DNA of 64,000 nucleotides from Mycolicibacterium setense (lineage in GTDB: Bacteria; Actinomycetota; Actinomycetes; Mycobacteriales; Mycobacteriaceae): positions 1,319,728 through 1,383,727 of the forward strand of contig NZ_JTJW01000006.1 in NCBI RefSeq assembly GCF_000805385.1, in the 5' to 3' direction. Below the pieces are notes generated by a model. The model did not search any database, had not been told where the DNA came from, and saw only the letters and a program-made list of their open reading frames with translations. Positions 26,060-35,043 of the stretch are shown piece after piece (position 1 is the first letter of the stretch; each line of letters begins with the position of its first letter). A program made the position numbers and the translations under genes.

Positions 26060-27405
26060 GTTTTGTCGCGCTCCGGAGACGAATCAGGTGGCGGTGGCAG
26101 CGCATCCCACGTCGTCCACGTGTAGCGCTGCTCGGGAAGGCCGGCGGCACCGAGCATGAATGCCCGGTGCGAGCGGCTGGCGCGCGCGATCGTGACCAGC
26201 CAGGTGCCGACCGTGCTGAACCGGTTGCGGATTCCCGCCAGGAACGCGATGTGGATGAAACCCCACGCCAGCCAACCGAAGAACCCGGCCACCTTCACCG
26301 GGCCGACTTGCAGAAGTGCTTGACCCCGGGCGATATACGCCGCTGAGCCGAGGTCGCGGTAACGAAAAGGCTTTCGGGGCTTGCCTGCGAGTTCTCGGCG
26401 GACACACGACGCGACGTGCAACCCGCCCTGCATCGCGTTTTCGGCGACACCGGGGAGGTTCTCGCGGCCGGCCAGGTCGCCGATCACGAACACCTCGGGA
26501 TATCCGGCGACCGAAAGGTCCGGCTCCACAGCGATTCTGCCGCTGCGATCGGTCTCGGCGCCCAGCACCTCGGCGATGTGCCGGGCGAACGGCACAGCCT
26601 CGACCCCCGCGGTCCACAACACGGTCCGCGCCGCGTATTGCTCGTCGGGACCACCGGCTTTCGGAGAGATCGTGACCCCGTCCCGACGGACGTCGGTGAC
26701 ATGAACACCCATGTGCAACTCGACGCCCAGCCGGTTCAGCGATTGCGTCGCCTTCTCCCCCAGCTCGGGACAGAATGCCTTCAGCACCCGCTCACCGCCG
26801 TCGAACAACAGCACCCTGGCTTCCTCGGGATCGATGCTGTGGAATTCGTGCGCCAAGGTTCGGGTGGCCATCTCCCGGATCTGCCCGGCCAGCTCGACTC
26901 CGGTAGGCCCGCCCCCGGCCACGGCGAATGTCAGCCAACCGTCGCGTTCGGGCCCCGGCGGCAGCGTCTCGGCGATCTCGAAGGCGGTGAAGACGCGCTG
27001 CCGGATGTGAAGCGCGTCATCGAGCGTCTTCATCCCCGGCGCCCATTGCGCGAAATGCTCTTTGCCGAAGTAGGACTGCTGCATTCCCGCCGCCACGACG
27101 AGTACGTCGTAGTCGATGGTGAACGTCGTCTCGTCCGGCCGGCGGGCGGTCACCTGACGCGACTGAGGGTCGACGTCGACCGCTTCGCCGAGCAGGGTGG
27201 TGACGTTGCGGTGACGCGCGAACTCCTCACGCAGCGGGCGACTGATCTGCCCGATGCTCAACGTCCCAGTGGCACATTGGTAGAGCAGCGGCTGGAACAG
27301 GTGTCCGGCCGCCCGGTCGAGCAGGGTCACGTCGACGTCCACGCCGCCCAGGCGGCGCGCACAGAACAGGCCGCCGAATCCCCCACCGATGATCAACACT
27401 CTCAT
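26056..27405 (-). CDS. Type II NADH dehydrogenase-like (NDH-2) flavoprotein
   Basis: The 449-residue product follows the NDH-2 layout: RVLIIGGGFGGLFCARRL (FAD), GHLFQPLLYQCATGTLS (quinone-side loop), LVVAAGMQQSYFG, the NADH motif FAVAGGGPTGVELAGQI, VFVIGDLAG and a hydrophobic C-terminus (VAGFFGWLAWGFIHIAFLAG) that would bind the membrane. NDH-2 transfers electrons from NADH to menaquinone without pumping protons. The ATG at 27403-27405 is used, but a GTG five codons upstream is possible. It lies 25 nt downstream of the ECF sigma factor gene, so it may be its target or co-transcribed. Confidence 0.86.
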   Translation of the reverse strand: MRVLIIGGGFGGLFCARRLGGVDVDVTLLDRAAGHLFQPLLYQCATGTLSIGQISRPLREEFARHRNVTTLLGEAVDVDPQSRQVTARRPDETTFTIDYDVLVVAAGMQQSYFGKEHFAQWAPGMKTLDDALHIRQRVFTAFEIAETLPPGPERDGWLTFAVAGGGPTGVELAGQIREMATRTLAHEFHSIDPEEARVLLFDGGERVLKAFCPELGEKATQSLNRLGVELHMGVHVTDVRRDGVTISPKAGGPDEQYAARTVLWTAGVEAVPFARHIAEVLGAETDRSGRIAVEPDLSVAGYPEVFVIGDLAGRENLPGVAENAMQGGLHVASCVRRELAGKPRKPFRYRDLGSAAYIARGQALLQVGPVKVAGFFGWLAWGFIHIAFLAGIRNRFSTVGTWLVTIARASRSHRAFMLGAAGLPEQRYTWTTWDALPPPPDSSPERDKT

Positions 27406-27430
27406 CCGACTGTTGCCCACAACTAGGAGG

Positions 27431-28600
27431 TTAGCCGCCGCCGGAGGAAATGCGACCGTGCAGGACAGACGCGCGCAGGGTGAGGTGGTTGCGCTCGGCA
27501 AGCGATTGCGCCTCGGCGGCGGCCCGCACGTAGAGCTGTGCCGCGGTCGCGATGTCGCCCGCACGCTCATGCAGATAGGCGGCTGCGGCGGTGTGACGTG
27601 GCAGCGTCGGCTCCAATTCGGCGAGCGCCGCGAGCCCTGCCCGCGGACCGTCTGCCTCCCCCACGGCGACCGCTCGGTTCAGCCGCACCACCGGACTGTC
27701 GGTGAGGGCGACGAGTTCGTCGTACCACTCGACGATCTGCACCCAGTCGGTCTCCTCGGTGGACGGCGCGTCGGCGTGCAGCGCCGCGATCGCCGCTTGC
27801 GCCTGGTACTCGCCGAGCCGGTCCCGGGCCAGTGCGCCCTGCAGGATGTAAATCCCCTCGGCGATGAGGTCACGCCGCCACAGCGTTCGGTCCTGGTCCG
27901 CCAGGGGAACCAGGGTCCCGTCGGCACGGGTACGCGCCGGACGCCGGGCATGGTGCAAGAGGAACAGCGCGAGCACACCCGCGACATCCGGGTCGTCGGT
28001 GGTCCTGGCCAATTGGCGGGCGAGCCTGATGGCCTCGGCGGCCAGGTCGATGTCGCCGGTGTAGCCCTCGTTGAACACCAGATACAGCACGCGCAGGACG
28101 GTGCCCAGATCGCCGGGACGATCCAGCCGAACTGTGCTGACTGTGCGCTTGGCGCGGCTGATCCGTTGCGCCATGGTCGATTCCGGCACCAGATAGGCCT
28201 GCGCGATCTGGCGGGTGGTCAGGCCGCCGACCGCACGCAGCGTCAGCGCGACGGCCGACGACGCGGTCAGCTTCGGATGTGCGCACAGGAAGTACAGCTG
28301 CAGCGTGTCGTCCGCCGCCGAGGCAGGTTCGGCCGCCGGTTCGGCCAAGACCTGCGCCTCGCGGTTGCGCCGCGCGACATCGGAGCGCGTGGTGTCGAGG
28401 AATCGCCGCCACGCCGTCGTGACCAGCCAGCCCTTGGGATCGTCGGGTCGCCGGGTCGGCCAGGTTTCCCAGGCGCGGACCAACGCCTCCTGTACGGCGT
28501 CCTCGGCTGTCGCGAAGTCGGCCCCGCGGTGGACGAGAGCGGCCAGGACGCCGGGAATCAGATCCCGCAACTGGGCCTCGTCCACCGCGCCGGGCTCCAT
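27431..28600 (-). CDS. ECF-type sigma factor (ECF42-like, DUF6596 C-domain)
   Basis: The 389-residue product starts directly in a sigma region 2 segment (FATAEDAVQEALVRAWETWP, then KGWLVTTAWRRFLDTTR) and has region 4 (LTTRQIAQAYLVPESTMAQRISRAKRTV). It then continues for over 200 residues with the DUF6596/TPR-like extension (VLYLVFNEGYTG, LNRAVAVGEADGP, YLHERAGD) typical of ECF42 sigma factors. These are paired with a DGPF (YCII-like) protein instead of an anti-sigma factor. The start ATG directly abuts the stop of the upstream DGPF gene (TAG-ATG), so translation is coupled. Confidence 0.9.
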   Translation of the reverse strand: MEPGAVDEAQLRDLIPGVLAALVHRGADFATAEDAVQEALVRAWETWPTRRPDDPKGWLVTTAWRRFLDTTRSDVARRNREAQVLAEPAAEPASAADDTLQLYFLCAHPKLTASSAVALTLRAVGGLTTRQIAQAYLVPESTMAQRISRAKRTVSTVRLDRPGDLGTVLRVLYLVFNEGYTGDIDLAAEAIRLARQLARTTDDPDVAGVLALFLLHHARRPARTRADGTLVPLADQDRTLWRRDLIAEGIYILQGALARDRLGEYQAQAAIAALHADAPSTEETDWVQIVEWYDELVALTDSPVVRLNRAVAVGEADGPRAGLAALAELEPTLPRHTAAAAYLHERAGDIATAAQLYVRAAAEAQSLAERNHLTLRASVLHGRISSGGG

Positions 28601-29008
28601 CTATTCGGTCACGGTCGGCGGGGCGGTCAGGAACGGACGTACCTCGAGCCACTCGTGGATGGGCCTGCCACCCGCGCCGGGCGCCGCGGACAGTTCTCCG
28701 GCAAGCTCGACCGCACGGTCATAGGACTCGACGTCGATGATCATCCAGCCTGCGATCAGGTCCTTGGTTTCGGCGAACGGGCCGTCGGTTACCGGCGGCT
28801 TACCCTCGCCGTCGTGGCGCACCCAGGCCCCCTCCGGGGCGAGGGCCTGGCTGTCGACGTACTCGCCGCTGTCTTTCAGGCGATCCGCGAAATCGTTCAT
28901 GTACTGGATGTGGGCCTCGATCTCGGCCGGCGTCCACTGGTCCATCGGGATGTCGTTGACCGCTGCGGGCGCGCCTCGGTAGTGCTTGAGAAACAGGTAC
29001 TTGGCCAT
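28601..29008 (-). CDS. DGPF/YCII-related partner of the ECF sigma factor
   Basis: The 135-residue product has the YCII-like pattern with the eponymous motif VTDGPFAETKDLIAGWMIID near residues 90-108, and YLFLKHYRG at the start. DGPF proteins accompany ECF42 sigma factors in many actinobacteria and are thought to act in sigma-factor signalling, possibly by ligand binding. The gene order DGPF-ECF-NDH-2 here is consistent with one operon. The ATG follows GGGAGAATCCC at a suitable distance. Confidence 0.9.
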   Translation of the reverse strand: MAKYLFLKHYRGAPAAVNDIPMDQWTPAEIEAHIQYMNDFADRLKDSGEYVDSQALAPEGAWVRHDGEGKPPVTDGPFAETKDLIAGWMIIDVESYDRAVELAGELSAAPGAGGRPIHEWLEVRPFLTAPPTVTE

Positions 29009-29244
29009 GGGATTCTCCCTTCAGTTCTGCGACCCTAGTTGGTCGCTCACCTCTGGGACGGAGCCGTCGCGGCGTTCTCGACATCCGGCACAGAAACTTT
29101 TCTGATCTCATCCGCGGGCCACATCGTGCGGGTTCAGGATGACCGATGTGCCCGTCGCCTACCTCAAGTGCAGAATCAACCACTTCGTTTGGCTAAGCTT
29201 CGGGTACCAAGTTCTTCTCCAGTCGAGCACCGAGGTGGACATTC

Positions 29245-29481
29245 ATGTTCATGAGCAAGGCAACCCTGGCGACCATCGCGGCCACGGGCATGTTGGGGGC
29301 CGCCATCGGCCTGGGCACCGCCATCGCGAGTGCCGATCCCGACCCGAGCCTCCCGCCGCCGCCGAATGCGCCCAAGAAACCGGCCGAGACGTGGCAAGGC
29401 CACCCGATGGTGTGGTGGAACCTGCCCGCGGGCGGCCACTGGGGTGTCTGGATCAACGGCGACTTCCTTCCGTTCACCTGA
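29245..29481 (+). CDS. Small secreted protein of unknown function
   Basis: The 78-residue product has a signal peptide (MFMSKATLATIAATGMLGAA, ending ASA near residue 30) and a short mature chain with a proline run (LPPPPNAPKKP) and a tryptophan-rich end (HPMVWWNLPAGGHWGVWING). Two ATGs (29245 and 29251) are possible, and GAGGTGGACATTC provides the ribosome binding site. The Trp/Gly-rich tail suggests binding to a surface or a ligand. It is not recognised as a named family. Confidence 0.65.
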   Translation: MFMSKATLATIAATGMLGAAIGLGTAIASADPDPSLPPPPNAPKKPAETWQGHPMVWWNLPAGGHWGVWINGDFLPFT

Positions 29482-29506
29482 TCGCTGAACCGGACCTGAG
29501 GGCCCG

Positions 29507-30355
29507 ATGACATCGGTCGAGGCCATCGCCGCGGCCCCGTTCCTCGACGGGCTCGTCTACGGCGAAGGGCCACGCTGGCACGGTGAGCGCCTGTGGTTCA
29601 CCGACGGACTCGCCGGCCGGGTGTACTCGGTCGGCGAAGCCGGTGACCTCGCAGTCGAGGTCGAACTCGCACGGGCCTCGGGGCTCGGCTGGCTTCCAGA
29701 CGGAACACTGGTGGTGTCAACGCTTTTCGCGGCCGAGCTGCACCACGTCGACGCCGCCGGCAGCGTCACCGCCTCGTACGACATCAGTGACGTCGCATGG
29801 TCCACCAATGATCTGCTGGTGGCCCCGGACGGCCGGACATTCGTCGACCTCTACATCGCAGACGGCCGTACCATCACCGGCAGCATCGGGCTGGTCGGCG
29901 CCGACGGTACCGTGCGGGTCGTCGCGCGCGGGCTGTCGATGCCCAACGGACTCGGCATCCTGCCCGATGGGTCGACCCTGGTGGTCAGCGAGACCCACGG
30001 GTCGCGGCTGTTGGCCTTCACCGTCGGCCTCGACGGCAACCTGGGCAGCCCGACCGTCTTCGCCGAACTCGGACCGGACCGGCATCCCGACGGATTGTGC
30101 GTCGATGCCGCGGGCGGAGTCTGGGTCGGCTGTTACGACACCGCGGAGTTCCTGCGTGTGATCGCCGGCGGAGAGATCACTCACCGCATCGGGATCGACC
30201 GCGGCTGGGCAGTCGCACCTGCGCTGGGCGGTCACGACGGCCGAACGCTGTACCTCGTGGTCGACGACACGACCCATGAAGGCCTTCTGGCGGGCTCGTC
30301 GACCGGACGGATCCTGCAGGCGCGCGTCGGCGTTCCCGGTGTGGGATCACCCTGA
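29507..30355 (+). CDS. SMP-30/gluconolactonase-like protein
   Basis: The 282-residue product shows the beta-propeller pattern of the SMP-30/gluconolactonase family: YGEGPRWHGERLWFTDGLAG, WSTNDLLVAPDGRTFVDLY, LSMPNGLGILPDGSTLVVSE and LCVDAAGGVWVGCYDTAEF. Acidic and asparagine residues in these turns coordinate a divalent metal in the family. Members hydrolyse lactones. The specific substrate here is unknown. It is cytoplasmic. Its 3' end is 9 nt from the convergent ThrE exporter gene. Confidence 0.85.
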   Translation: MTSVEAIAAAPFLDGLVYGEGPRWHGERLWFTDGLAGRVYSVGEAGDLAVEVELARASGLGWLPDGTLVVSTLFAAELHHVDAAGSVTASYDISDVAWSTNDLLVAPDGRTFVDLYIADGRTITGSIGLVGADGTVRVVARGLSMPNGLGILPDGSTLVVSETHGSRLLAFTVGLDGNLGSPTVFAELGPDRHPDGLCVDAAGGVWVGCYDTAEFLRVIAGGEITHRIGIDRGWAVAPALGGHDGRTLYLVVDDTTHEGLLAGSSTGRILQARVGVPGVGSP

Positions 30356-30364
30356 CCGGCTGAT

Positions 30365-31921
30365 TCAGTGGCCAGGTTCCGCACTCTCATCGGCGTCCGG
30401 CTCATCGGCAGGGGCCGCTTCCAACGGGACGCTTTCGCGTTGAACACCGACAACCGGGGTGTTCTCGGCCGGTTGTAGCTGCACCACCTGGCCCACTGCC
30501 CGGCGCAGCCCCGGCGGCCCTTCTTTGCGGAAGAACTCACCGATGCGTCCGGCCCGGTATCGCAATGGCGAGCCGAGTAGTTCACCCATCACCACGCCGC
30601 TACCGAGTGCCAACGCCGTCGCGGCCGCGGTCAGCAGGTGCGCCAGTCCCTCACCGAACTTCTCATCCACGGCGAAGGCGAACACCGCCCAGAACACCGC
30701 GAGGCCCGGCAGCATCGGCATGATGCCGGCGGTCGCCGTCACCAGCGCCGGAGACTGCCGGCGAATGGAGATCAGCGTGGCCAGAAAACCGACACCGACC
30801 GCCGCGATGCCGGTGGCCGCCCACTGGCCGAACCCGGCGGTCCCCAGGCCGATCAACGTGAGCTCCGCCAGCCCGGCCGCGAGCCCGGCCGTGGGTAGCG
30901 AACGCAGCGGTGCATAGCTGGCCATGGTCAGACAGATCCCCGCCAGCGCGGCACCCAGGACCGCCAAGACGATCGGCAGTGGTCCCCTCGGCGTGATGAA
31001 GGTGCCCGCGGTGTTGACGTGCAGTTCGATCTCGACGCCCAGCAGCGTGGCGGCCTGAAGCGCCCCGGTGATGCCGACGACGATGCCCGCGGTGAGAAAG
31101 ACCGCATCACCGAGGCGCGCGACCGCGGTGACCATGTACCCGGTCAGCGCATCCTGTACCGCACCGACCAGGGTCATGCCGGACAACAGCAACACGATGC
31201 CGGTGGCGACCAGCGCGCTGAGACCCTGTCCGGCGTAGCGGTAAGCCCCCAGCGCGATCACCGTCGCGATCGCCGCGCCGACCGCATGCTGGAAGAAGAA
31301 CGGCGTACCGATGCGGTTCAGCAGCCGGCCGACCCGGTCGATCAGCGCGGCGGTGAGGCTGGCCAGCAGGCAGGTCAACCAGTTGCCGCCCAGCAGCATC
31401 GCGATGCCGAGCGCGAAACCCGCCCATCCGGCCGTCGCGAGCCACCGAGGGAACGGATGCGGGCTCTCGGTCAGCTCATCCATGGCCTCGTGGGCCTCGT
31501 CGACGGTGATACCGCCGGAGGTGATCCGCCGCACCAGCCGATCGAGCTGGGCAAGCCGGGTGTAATCCGTCGACCTGGTCCGCACCGCGCGCATGATCGT
31601 GACCGGTGGACTGTCCGCGGTGGGCAGCGCCGACACGATGATCGTCGCGACAGTGATGTCGACGACGCAGTCGGTGAGCCGGTAGGCCTGGGCCACGTCC
31701 TGGGTGGTGGCGACGACGTCGGCGGTACCGGACCCCGACGACAGCATGACCTCGGCGAGCCGGATGGTCAGGTCGAGCACCTTGCGGGTGTGCACGTCAC
31801 CCATCCCGGCCGATGCGCGACTGCGCCGGCCGGCGACCGGTGCCGGATCGCGGCGTCCGCGCAGCGCCATACGCAGCCCCCCGCGCAAGCGGGCCCTGCC
31901 GTTCAGGCCTTCCTCAGTCAT
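30365..31921 (-). CDS. Threonine/serine exporter family protein (ThrE-like)
   Basis: The 518-residue product fuses a ThrE domain 1 (cytoplasmic DUF1212 part, HTRKVLDLTIRLAEVMLSSGSGTADV and TIMRAVRTRSTDYTRL) to about ten membrane segments, including FALGIAMLLGGNWLTCLLASL and VDEKFGEGLAHLLTA. It matches the fused ThrE arrangement found in mycobacteria (Rv3737). The C-terminal tail is acidic and Pro-rich. ThrE proteins export threonine and serine. TACGCT at 31930-31935 lies 8 nt before the ATG and may be a leaderless-type -10. Confidence 0.88.
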   Translation of the reverse strand: MTEEGLNGRARLRGGLRMALRGRRDPAPVAGRRSRASAGMGDVHTRKVLDLTIRLAEVMLSSGSGTADVVATTQDVAQAYRLTDCVVDITVATIIVSALPTADSPPVTIMRAVRTRSTDYTRLAQLDRLVRRITSGGITVDEAHEAMDELTESPHPFPRWLATAGWAGFALGIAMLLGGNWLTCLLASLTAALIDRVGRLLNRIGTPFFFQHAVGAAIATVIALGAYRYAGQGLSALVATGIVLLLSGMTLVGAVQDALTGYMVTAVARLGDAVFLTAGIVVGITGALQAATLLGVEIELHVNTAGTFITPRGPLPIVLAVLGAALAGICLTMASYAPLRSLPTAGLAAGLAELTLIGLGTAGFGQWAATGIAAVGVGFLATLISIRRQSPALVTATAGIMPMLPGLAVFWAVFAFAVDEKFGEGLAHLLTAAATALALGSGVVMGELLGSPLRYRAGRIGEFFRKEGPPGLRRAVGQVVQLQPAENTPVVGVQRESVPLEAAPADEPDADESAEPGH

Positions 31922-31985
31922 CGTTCAAAAGCGTACTTAGGAACGGGCGGGTCCCGGTGGAACTACGGCCCAGCCTGCGATGTCG

Positions 31986-32642
31986 TCAGCCGGCGCGGTC
32001 GGCCGCCCGGATCACATCGGAGCCGACGAAGTCGAAGATCTGGGCACCGGGCACCAACGGTTCGGGCTGCCCGGTGAACCGATGGGCCCCGACTCCATAG
32101 CTCACCTCCGGTGACGACACCCAGATGAGGTCGAAGGACCGCTCGTCAAACCAGTTGAGGATCAACGGGATCCGGTCCGGAACGGTGCGCCCGCGAGTCC
32201 ACAGCACGGTGGCACCGGATTTGGCCAGCTGCGGGAAGAACCCGATCGTCCGCTCGATGTCCTCATCGGTGATGTTCCCGAAGATGCCGCAGGCCACCAC
32301 GATGTCGGCGGGTACCAGGTCCGCGTAGTGGTCGGTGAGTGCGGCGTCACCGGTCACCACCTCCACCTCGCTCAACCCGTACTTGTCCACGGTCCCGGCG
32401 GCGACCTCGGCATTGCGGGGATCCAACTCGACCAGACGCGCCCGGATGTCACGGCGACGCGGATGATCCGCCAGGACCTCCAGCAGATCCCGGCCTTGGC
32501 CGGCGCACAGGCTGATGATCCGCAGCGGGCCTGCCGGAGCGTCGTCCAGCGCTTGCCGGATCAGGGTCTGCACCGCGCGAAGCCGGTGTGCCAACGCCGA
32601 ATCGGGCCGGTCGTAATCGTCATGCCAGGTGTGCCAGTCCAC
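31986..32642 (-). CDS. Class I SAM-dependent methyltransferase-like protein
   Basis: The 218-residue product shows LRIISLCAGQGRDLLEVLADH (a motif I variant), RARLVELDPRNAEVAAG (motif II) and DIVVACGIFGNITDEDIERTIG. The motif I sequence and following GVGAHRF segment match a group of actinobacterial class I methyltransferases of unknown substrate. The GTG start is supported by TAGGGT (32649-32654) 6 nt upstream, the leaderless pattern. It follows the ThrE gene region on the same strand but as its own transcript. Confidence 0.78.
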   Translation of the reverse strand: MDWHTWHDDYDRPDSALAHRLRAVQTLIRQALDDAPAGPLRIISLCAGQGRDLLEVLADHPRRRDIRARLVELDPRNAEVAAGTVDKYGLSEVEVVTGDAALTDHYADLVPADIVVACGIFGNITDEDIERTIGFFPQLAKSGATVLWTRGRTVPDRIPLILNWFDERSFDLIWVSSPEVSYGVGAHRFTGQPEPLVPGAQIFDFVGSDVIRAADRAG

Positions 32643-32854
32643 GTCCGGACCCTATCGCCGCAATCCTCCTGGCTCCGGCGCGCCTGCCGAGGACGTGCCC
32701 TGCCACTTGACCGTGACCGCCCGCGACGGATTCGTGAATCCTACTGGTACGCAACGCTGTTCGATCCAGCGCGACCCGGGTTCCCGACCTGCGCACCAGT
32801 TAATCGCGGCGTGATCAATATTGGCGGCCGGATCGCTCGGTCGCCAGGAAGCGA

Positions 32855-33778
32855 CTATCTGCCGTGAGAGGCGAAGAACTGGCCGGACAGGTCAGAGGCG
32901 TCGAAGGCTCGACTTGCTGCGCCCACGCTCTGGACCGGAAGTAACTCGGGCACGCCCGGCCACGTGTGCCCGCCGCCGTCGATCCGCATGAACACCACCG
33001 CTGTTCCGGCCGCACACCCATCGGAGGCGATGCGGTGGGTCTCGGTGCCGTCGCCGGTGCCGGGCAGCAGCTCATCAGACGGTGCCGGGCACCCGTTGGC
33101 CTGCCGCCACCGGTCCACCATGGCCGGGCCCGACAGCACGGTGCTCCCTCCGCCGCGCCCGGTCATCGGCCCTCCGTCGAACGGCACGATGGGGTCCGCT
33201 GTCCCATATGTGGCGAGCACCGACACCGGTCGCGATGGACTGCAACCGACATTCGTCCCGAGCGTGCCGGCGACCGGCGCGATCGCCGCGAACAGGTCGG
33301 CCCGGTCGCACGCCAACCGGTTGGCCATGAACCCCCCGGCCGACAAACCAGTGGCATACACCCGGCCCCGCGGGATGCCGTTCTCGGCGACGAGGCGGTC
33401 GACGAGCGTCGAGATGAACCCCACGTCGTCGACGCCCTGCCGGTCCGGCACCGAGGCGCCACGACCGTCCGCCCAGCTGTAATCGATGCCATCGGGATAG
33501 ACGACTGCGAATCCGTGGGCATCCGCGACCGCGTCGTAATGGGTGAGCGCCGCCTGCTCGGCACCGGTCGCACCGGCGGCATGCAGATTGACCACCAGCC
33601 CCGACGGCGCCCCTCCGGCCGGCAGGTGGAGTCGGTAGGTGCGCATCATGCCGCCGAAGTCGATCTGCGCCGACGGCACGGGCGCCGCCCACGCGGACGG
33701 GACGCCTACCGTCCAGCCCGATAGGGCGATGAGCGCGGCGAATACCGATGTTCTGAGCCATCCCGGCGTGAAATGCAC
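32855..33778 (-). CDS. Secreted PHB-depolymerase-like esterase (LpqC-like)
   Basis: The product from the GTG at 33776-33778 is 307 residues and opens with a signal peptide (MHFTPGWLRTSVFAALIALS, cleavage after AWA). The mature part is an alpha/beta hydrolase of the PHB depolymerase/feruloyl esterase (Esterase_phd) type: VVNLHAAGATGAEQA, DDVGFISTLVDRL, VYATGLSAGGFMANRL (nucleophile Ser in G-L-S-A-G), YGTADPIVPFDGG and GGGHTWPGV with the catalytic His. Upstream in-frame ATGs (up to 33907) exist and would add up to 43 basic residues before the signal peptide, so the start is uncertain. Confidence 0.8.
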   Translation of the reverse strand: MHFTPGWLRTSVFAALIALSGWTVGVPSAWAAPVPSAQIDFGGMMRTYRLHLPAGGAPSGLVVNLHAAGATGAEQAALTHYDAVADAHGFAVVYPDGIDYSWADGRGASVPDRQGVDDVGFISTLVDRLVAENGIPRGRVYATGLSAGGFMANRLACDRADLFAAIAPVAGTLGTNVGCSPSRPVSVLATYGTADPIVPFDGGPMTGRGGGSTVLSGPAMVDRWRQANGCPAPSDELLPGTGDGTETHRIASDGCAAGTAVVFMRIDGGGHTWPGVPELLPVQSVGAASRAFDASDLSGQFFASHGR

Positions 33779-33956
33779 CGGGGCAGAGTAGATGTCACGG
33801 ACGAACTTTCGGACAACACCACGTGGCCGTCCGGACAAAATCCGCCCGGCAACCGTGTCCATCCGCTTCCATCCCATCCCGGCCCCCACCGATTCGTCGT
33901 CCAGCAAACGAAGTACCGACGCTACCTGTTCACAGCGACGGGCGGGGTGGGATAGA

Positions 33957-34970
33957 TCAGATCGTCAACACCATGCGGTAGCGCGCCTGGCCCTGTTCCA
34001 TCGCCGCGTACGCGCTCGCCGCCTCGGCGAGCGGACGCTCTTCGATGAGTGCGCGCACCCCCGACAGCACCGCGAAATGCATCGTCTCCTCGACGTCCCG
34101 CGCCGTACCGGACGGGTGCCCGGAGATACTCAGCGCGGGCTGGATCAGTTGCACCGGGCTGATCGGCAACGGGTCAGCCGACACCCCGATCGCCACCAGT
34201 TCGCCGCGCGGCGCCAGCCCGCCGACGGTGTCGGCCATGGCCTGCGAATTGCCCACGGTGGCCAGCACCACGGCCGCGCCGCCCAGATCGCGCAGCGCCG
34301 CACTGACGTCCCCGGCGGTCGAGTCGATGTAATGCCTGGCCCCCAGCGAGCGGGCATCGGCCTCCTTGCCCGGGCCACGGGCGATCGCCACCGTCTCGAA
34401 ACCCATCGCATGGGCGAACTGCAGGCCGAGATGCCCCAGGCCGCCGACACCCAGAACCGCGACCAGATCGCCCGCAACGGCACGGGTGTGGCGAAGGGCG
34501 TTGTAGGTTGTCACCCCGGCACACCCCATCGGGGCGGCCTCGACGAAAGACAGTTCGTCGGGGATCCGGGCGAGCGCATTGGCCGGCACCGTCACCGATT
34601 CTGCGTAGCCGCCCGGGTAGTGCAGGCTCGGTATCTGTCCCTTCTCACAATGAATGAAGAAGCCTTTACGGCACTGGGTGCAGACCCCGCAGTGGCCACC
34701 GAACCAGCCGACCGCGACGCGGTCACCCACTGCGAAATCGGTGACACCGGAACCGACTTCGGCGACGGTGCCGGCGATCTCGTGGCCCGGGGTCACCGGC
34801 CAGGCCATACCCGGGAACCCGCCGTTGACGATGGCCTGATCGGTGCCGCACACCCCGCACGCGGCCACGGCCACCCGAACCTGGCCCCGCTCCGGTGAGA
34901 CGGTCTGTGTGTCAACGAGTTCCAGGGCACCGCCTGAGGATTGGACGTGAACAGCTCGATGTGTCGACAT
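33957..34970 (-). CDS. Zinc-dependent alcohol dehydrogenase (MDR)
   Basis: The 337-residue product has the catalytic zinc site C-G-V-C-G-T-D with Cys38 and His63-Glu64 (PGHE), and a structural zinc site of four cysteines at 94, 97, 100 and 108 (GGHCGVCTQC, FFIHC). The Rossmann loop VLGVGGLGHLGLQFA (about residues 167-181) binds NAD(P)H. It is of the AdhA/quinone-independent alcohol dehydrogenase type. The ATG at 34968-34970 follows AAGGATCTCC. Upstream is the TIGR03083-type gene on the same strand. Confidence 0.93.
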   Translation of the reverse strand: MSTHRAVHVQSSGGALELVDTQTVSPERGQVRVAVAACGVCGTDQAIVNGGFPGMAWPVTPGHEIAGTVAEVGSGVTDFAVGDRVAVGWFGGHCGVCTQCRKGFFIHCEKGQIPSLHYPGGYAESVTVPANALARIPDELSFVEAAPMGCAGVTTYNALRHTRAVAGDLVAVLGVGGLGHLGLQFAHAMGFETVAIARGPGKEADARSLGARHYIDSTAGDVSAALRDLGGAAVVLATVGNSQAMADTVGGLAPRGELVAIGVSADPLPISPVQLIQPALSISGHPSGTARDVEETMHFAVLSGVRALIEERPLAEAASAYAAMEQGQARYRMVLTI

Positions 34971-35043
34971 GGAGATCCTTACCGTCGCCTCTGATGTCAG
35001 GTAATCATCGACTGTTTGCGGCCCGCTTGACCAGAGAATGCGA

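Noticed and set aside
27389..29038. A 549-codon plus-strand open frame across the sigma-factor operon
   Set aside because: It is antisense to the ndh/sigma/DGPF genes and has an arginine-, glycine- and glutamine-rich composition without recognisable motifs.
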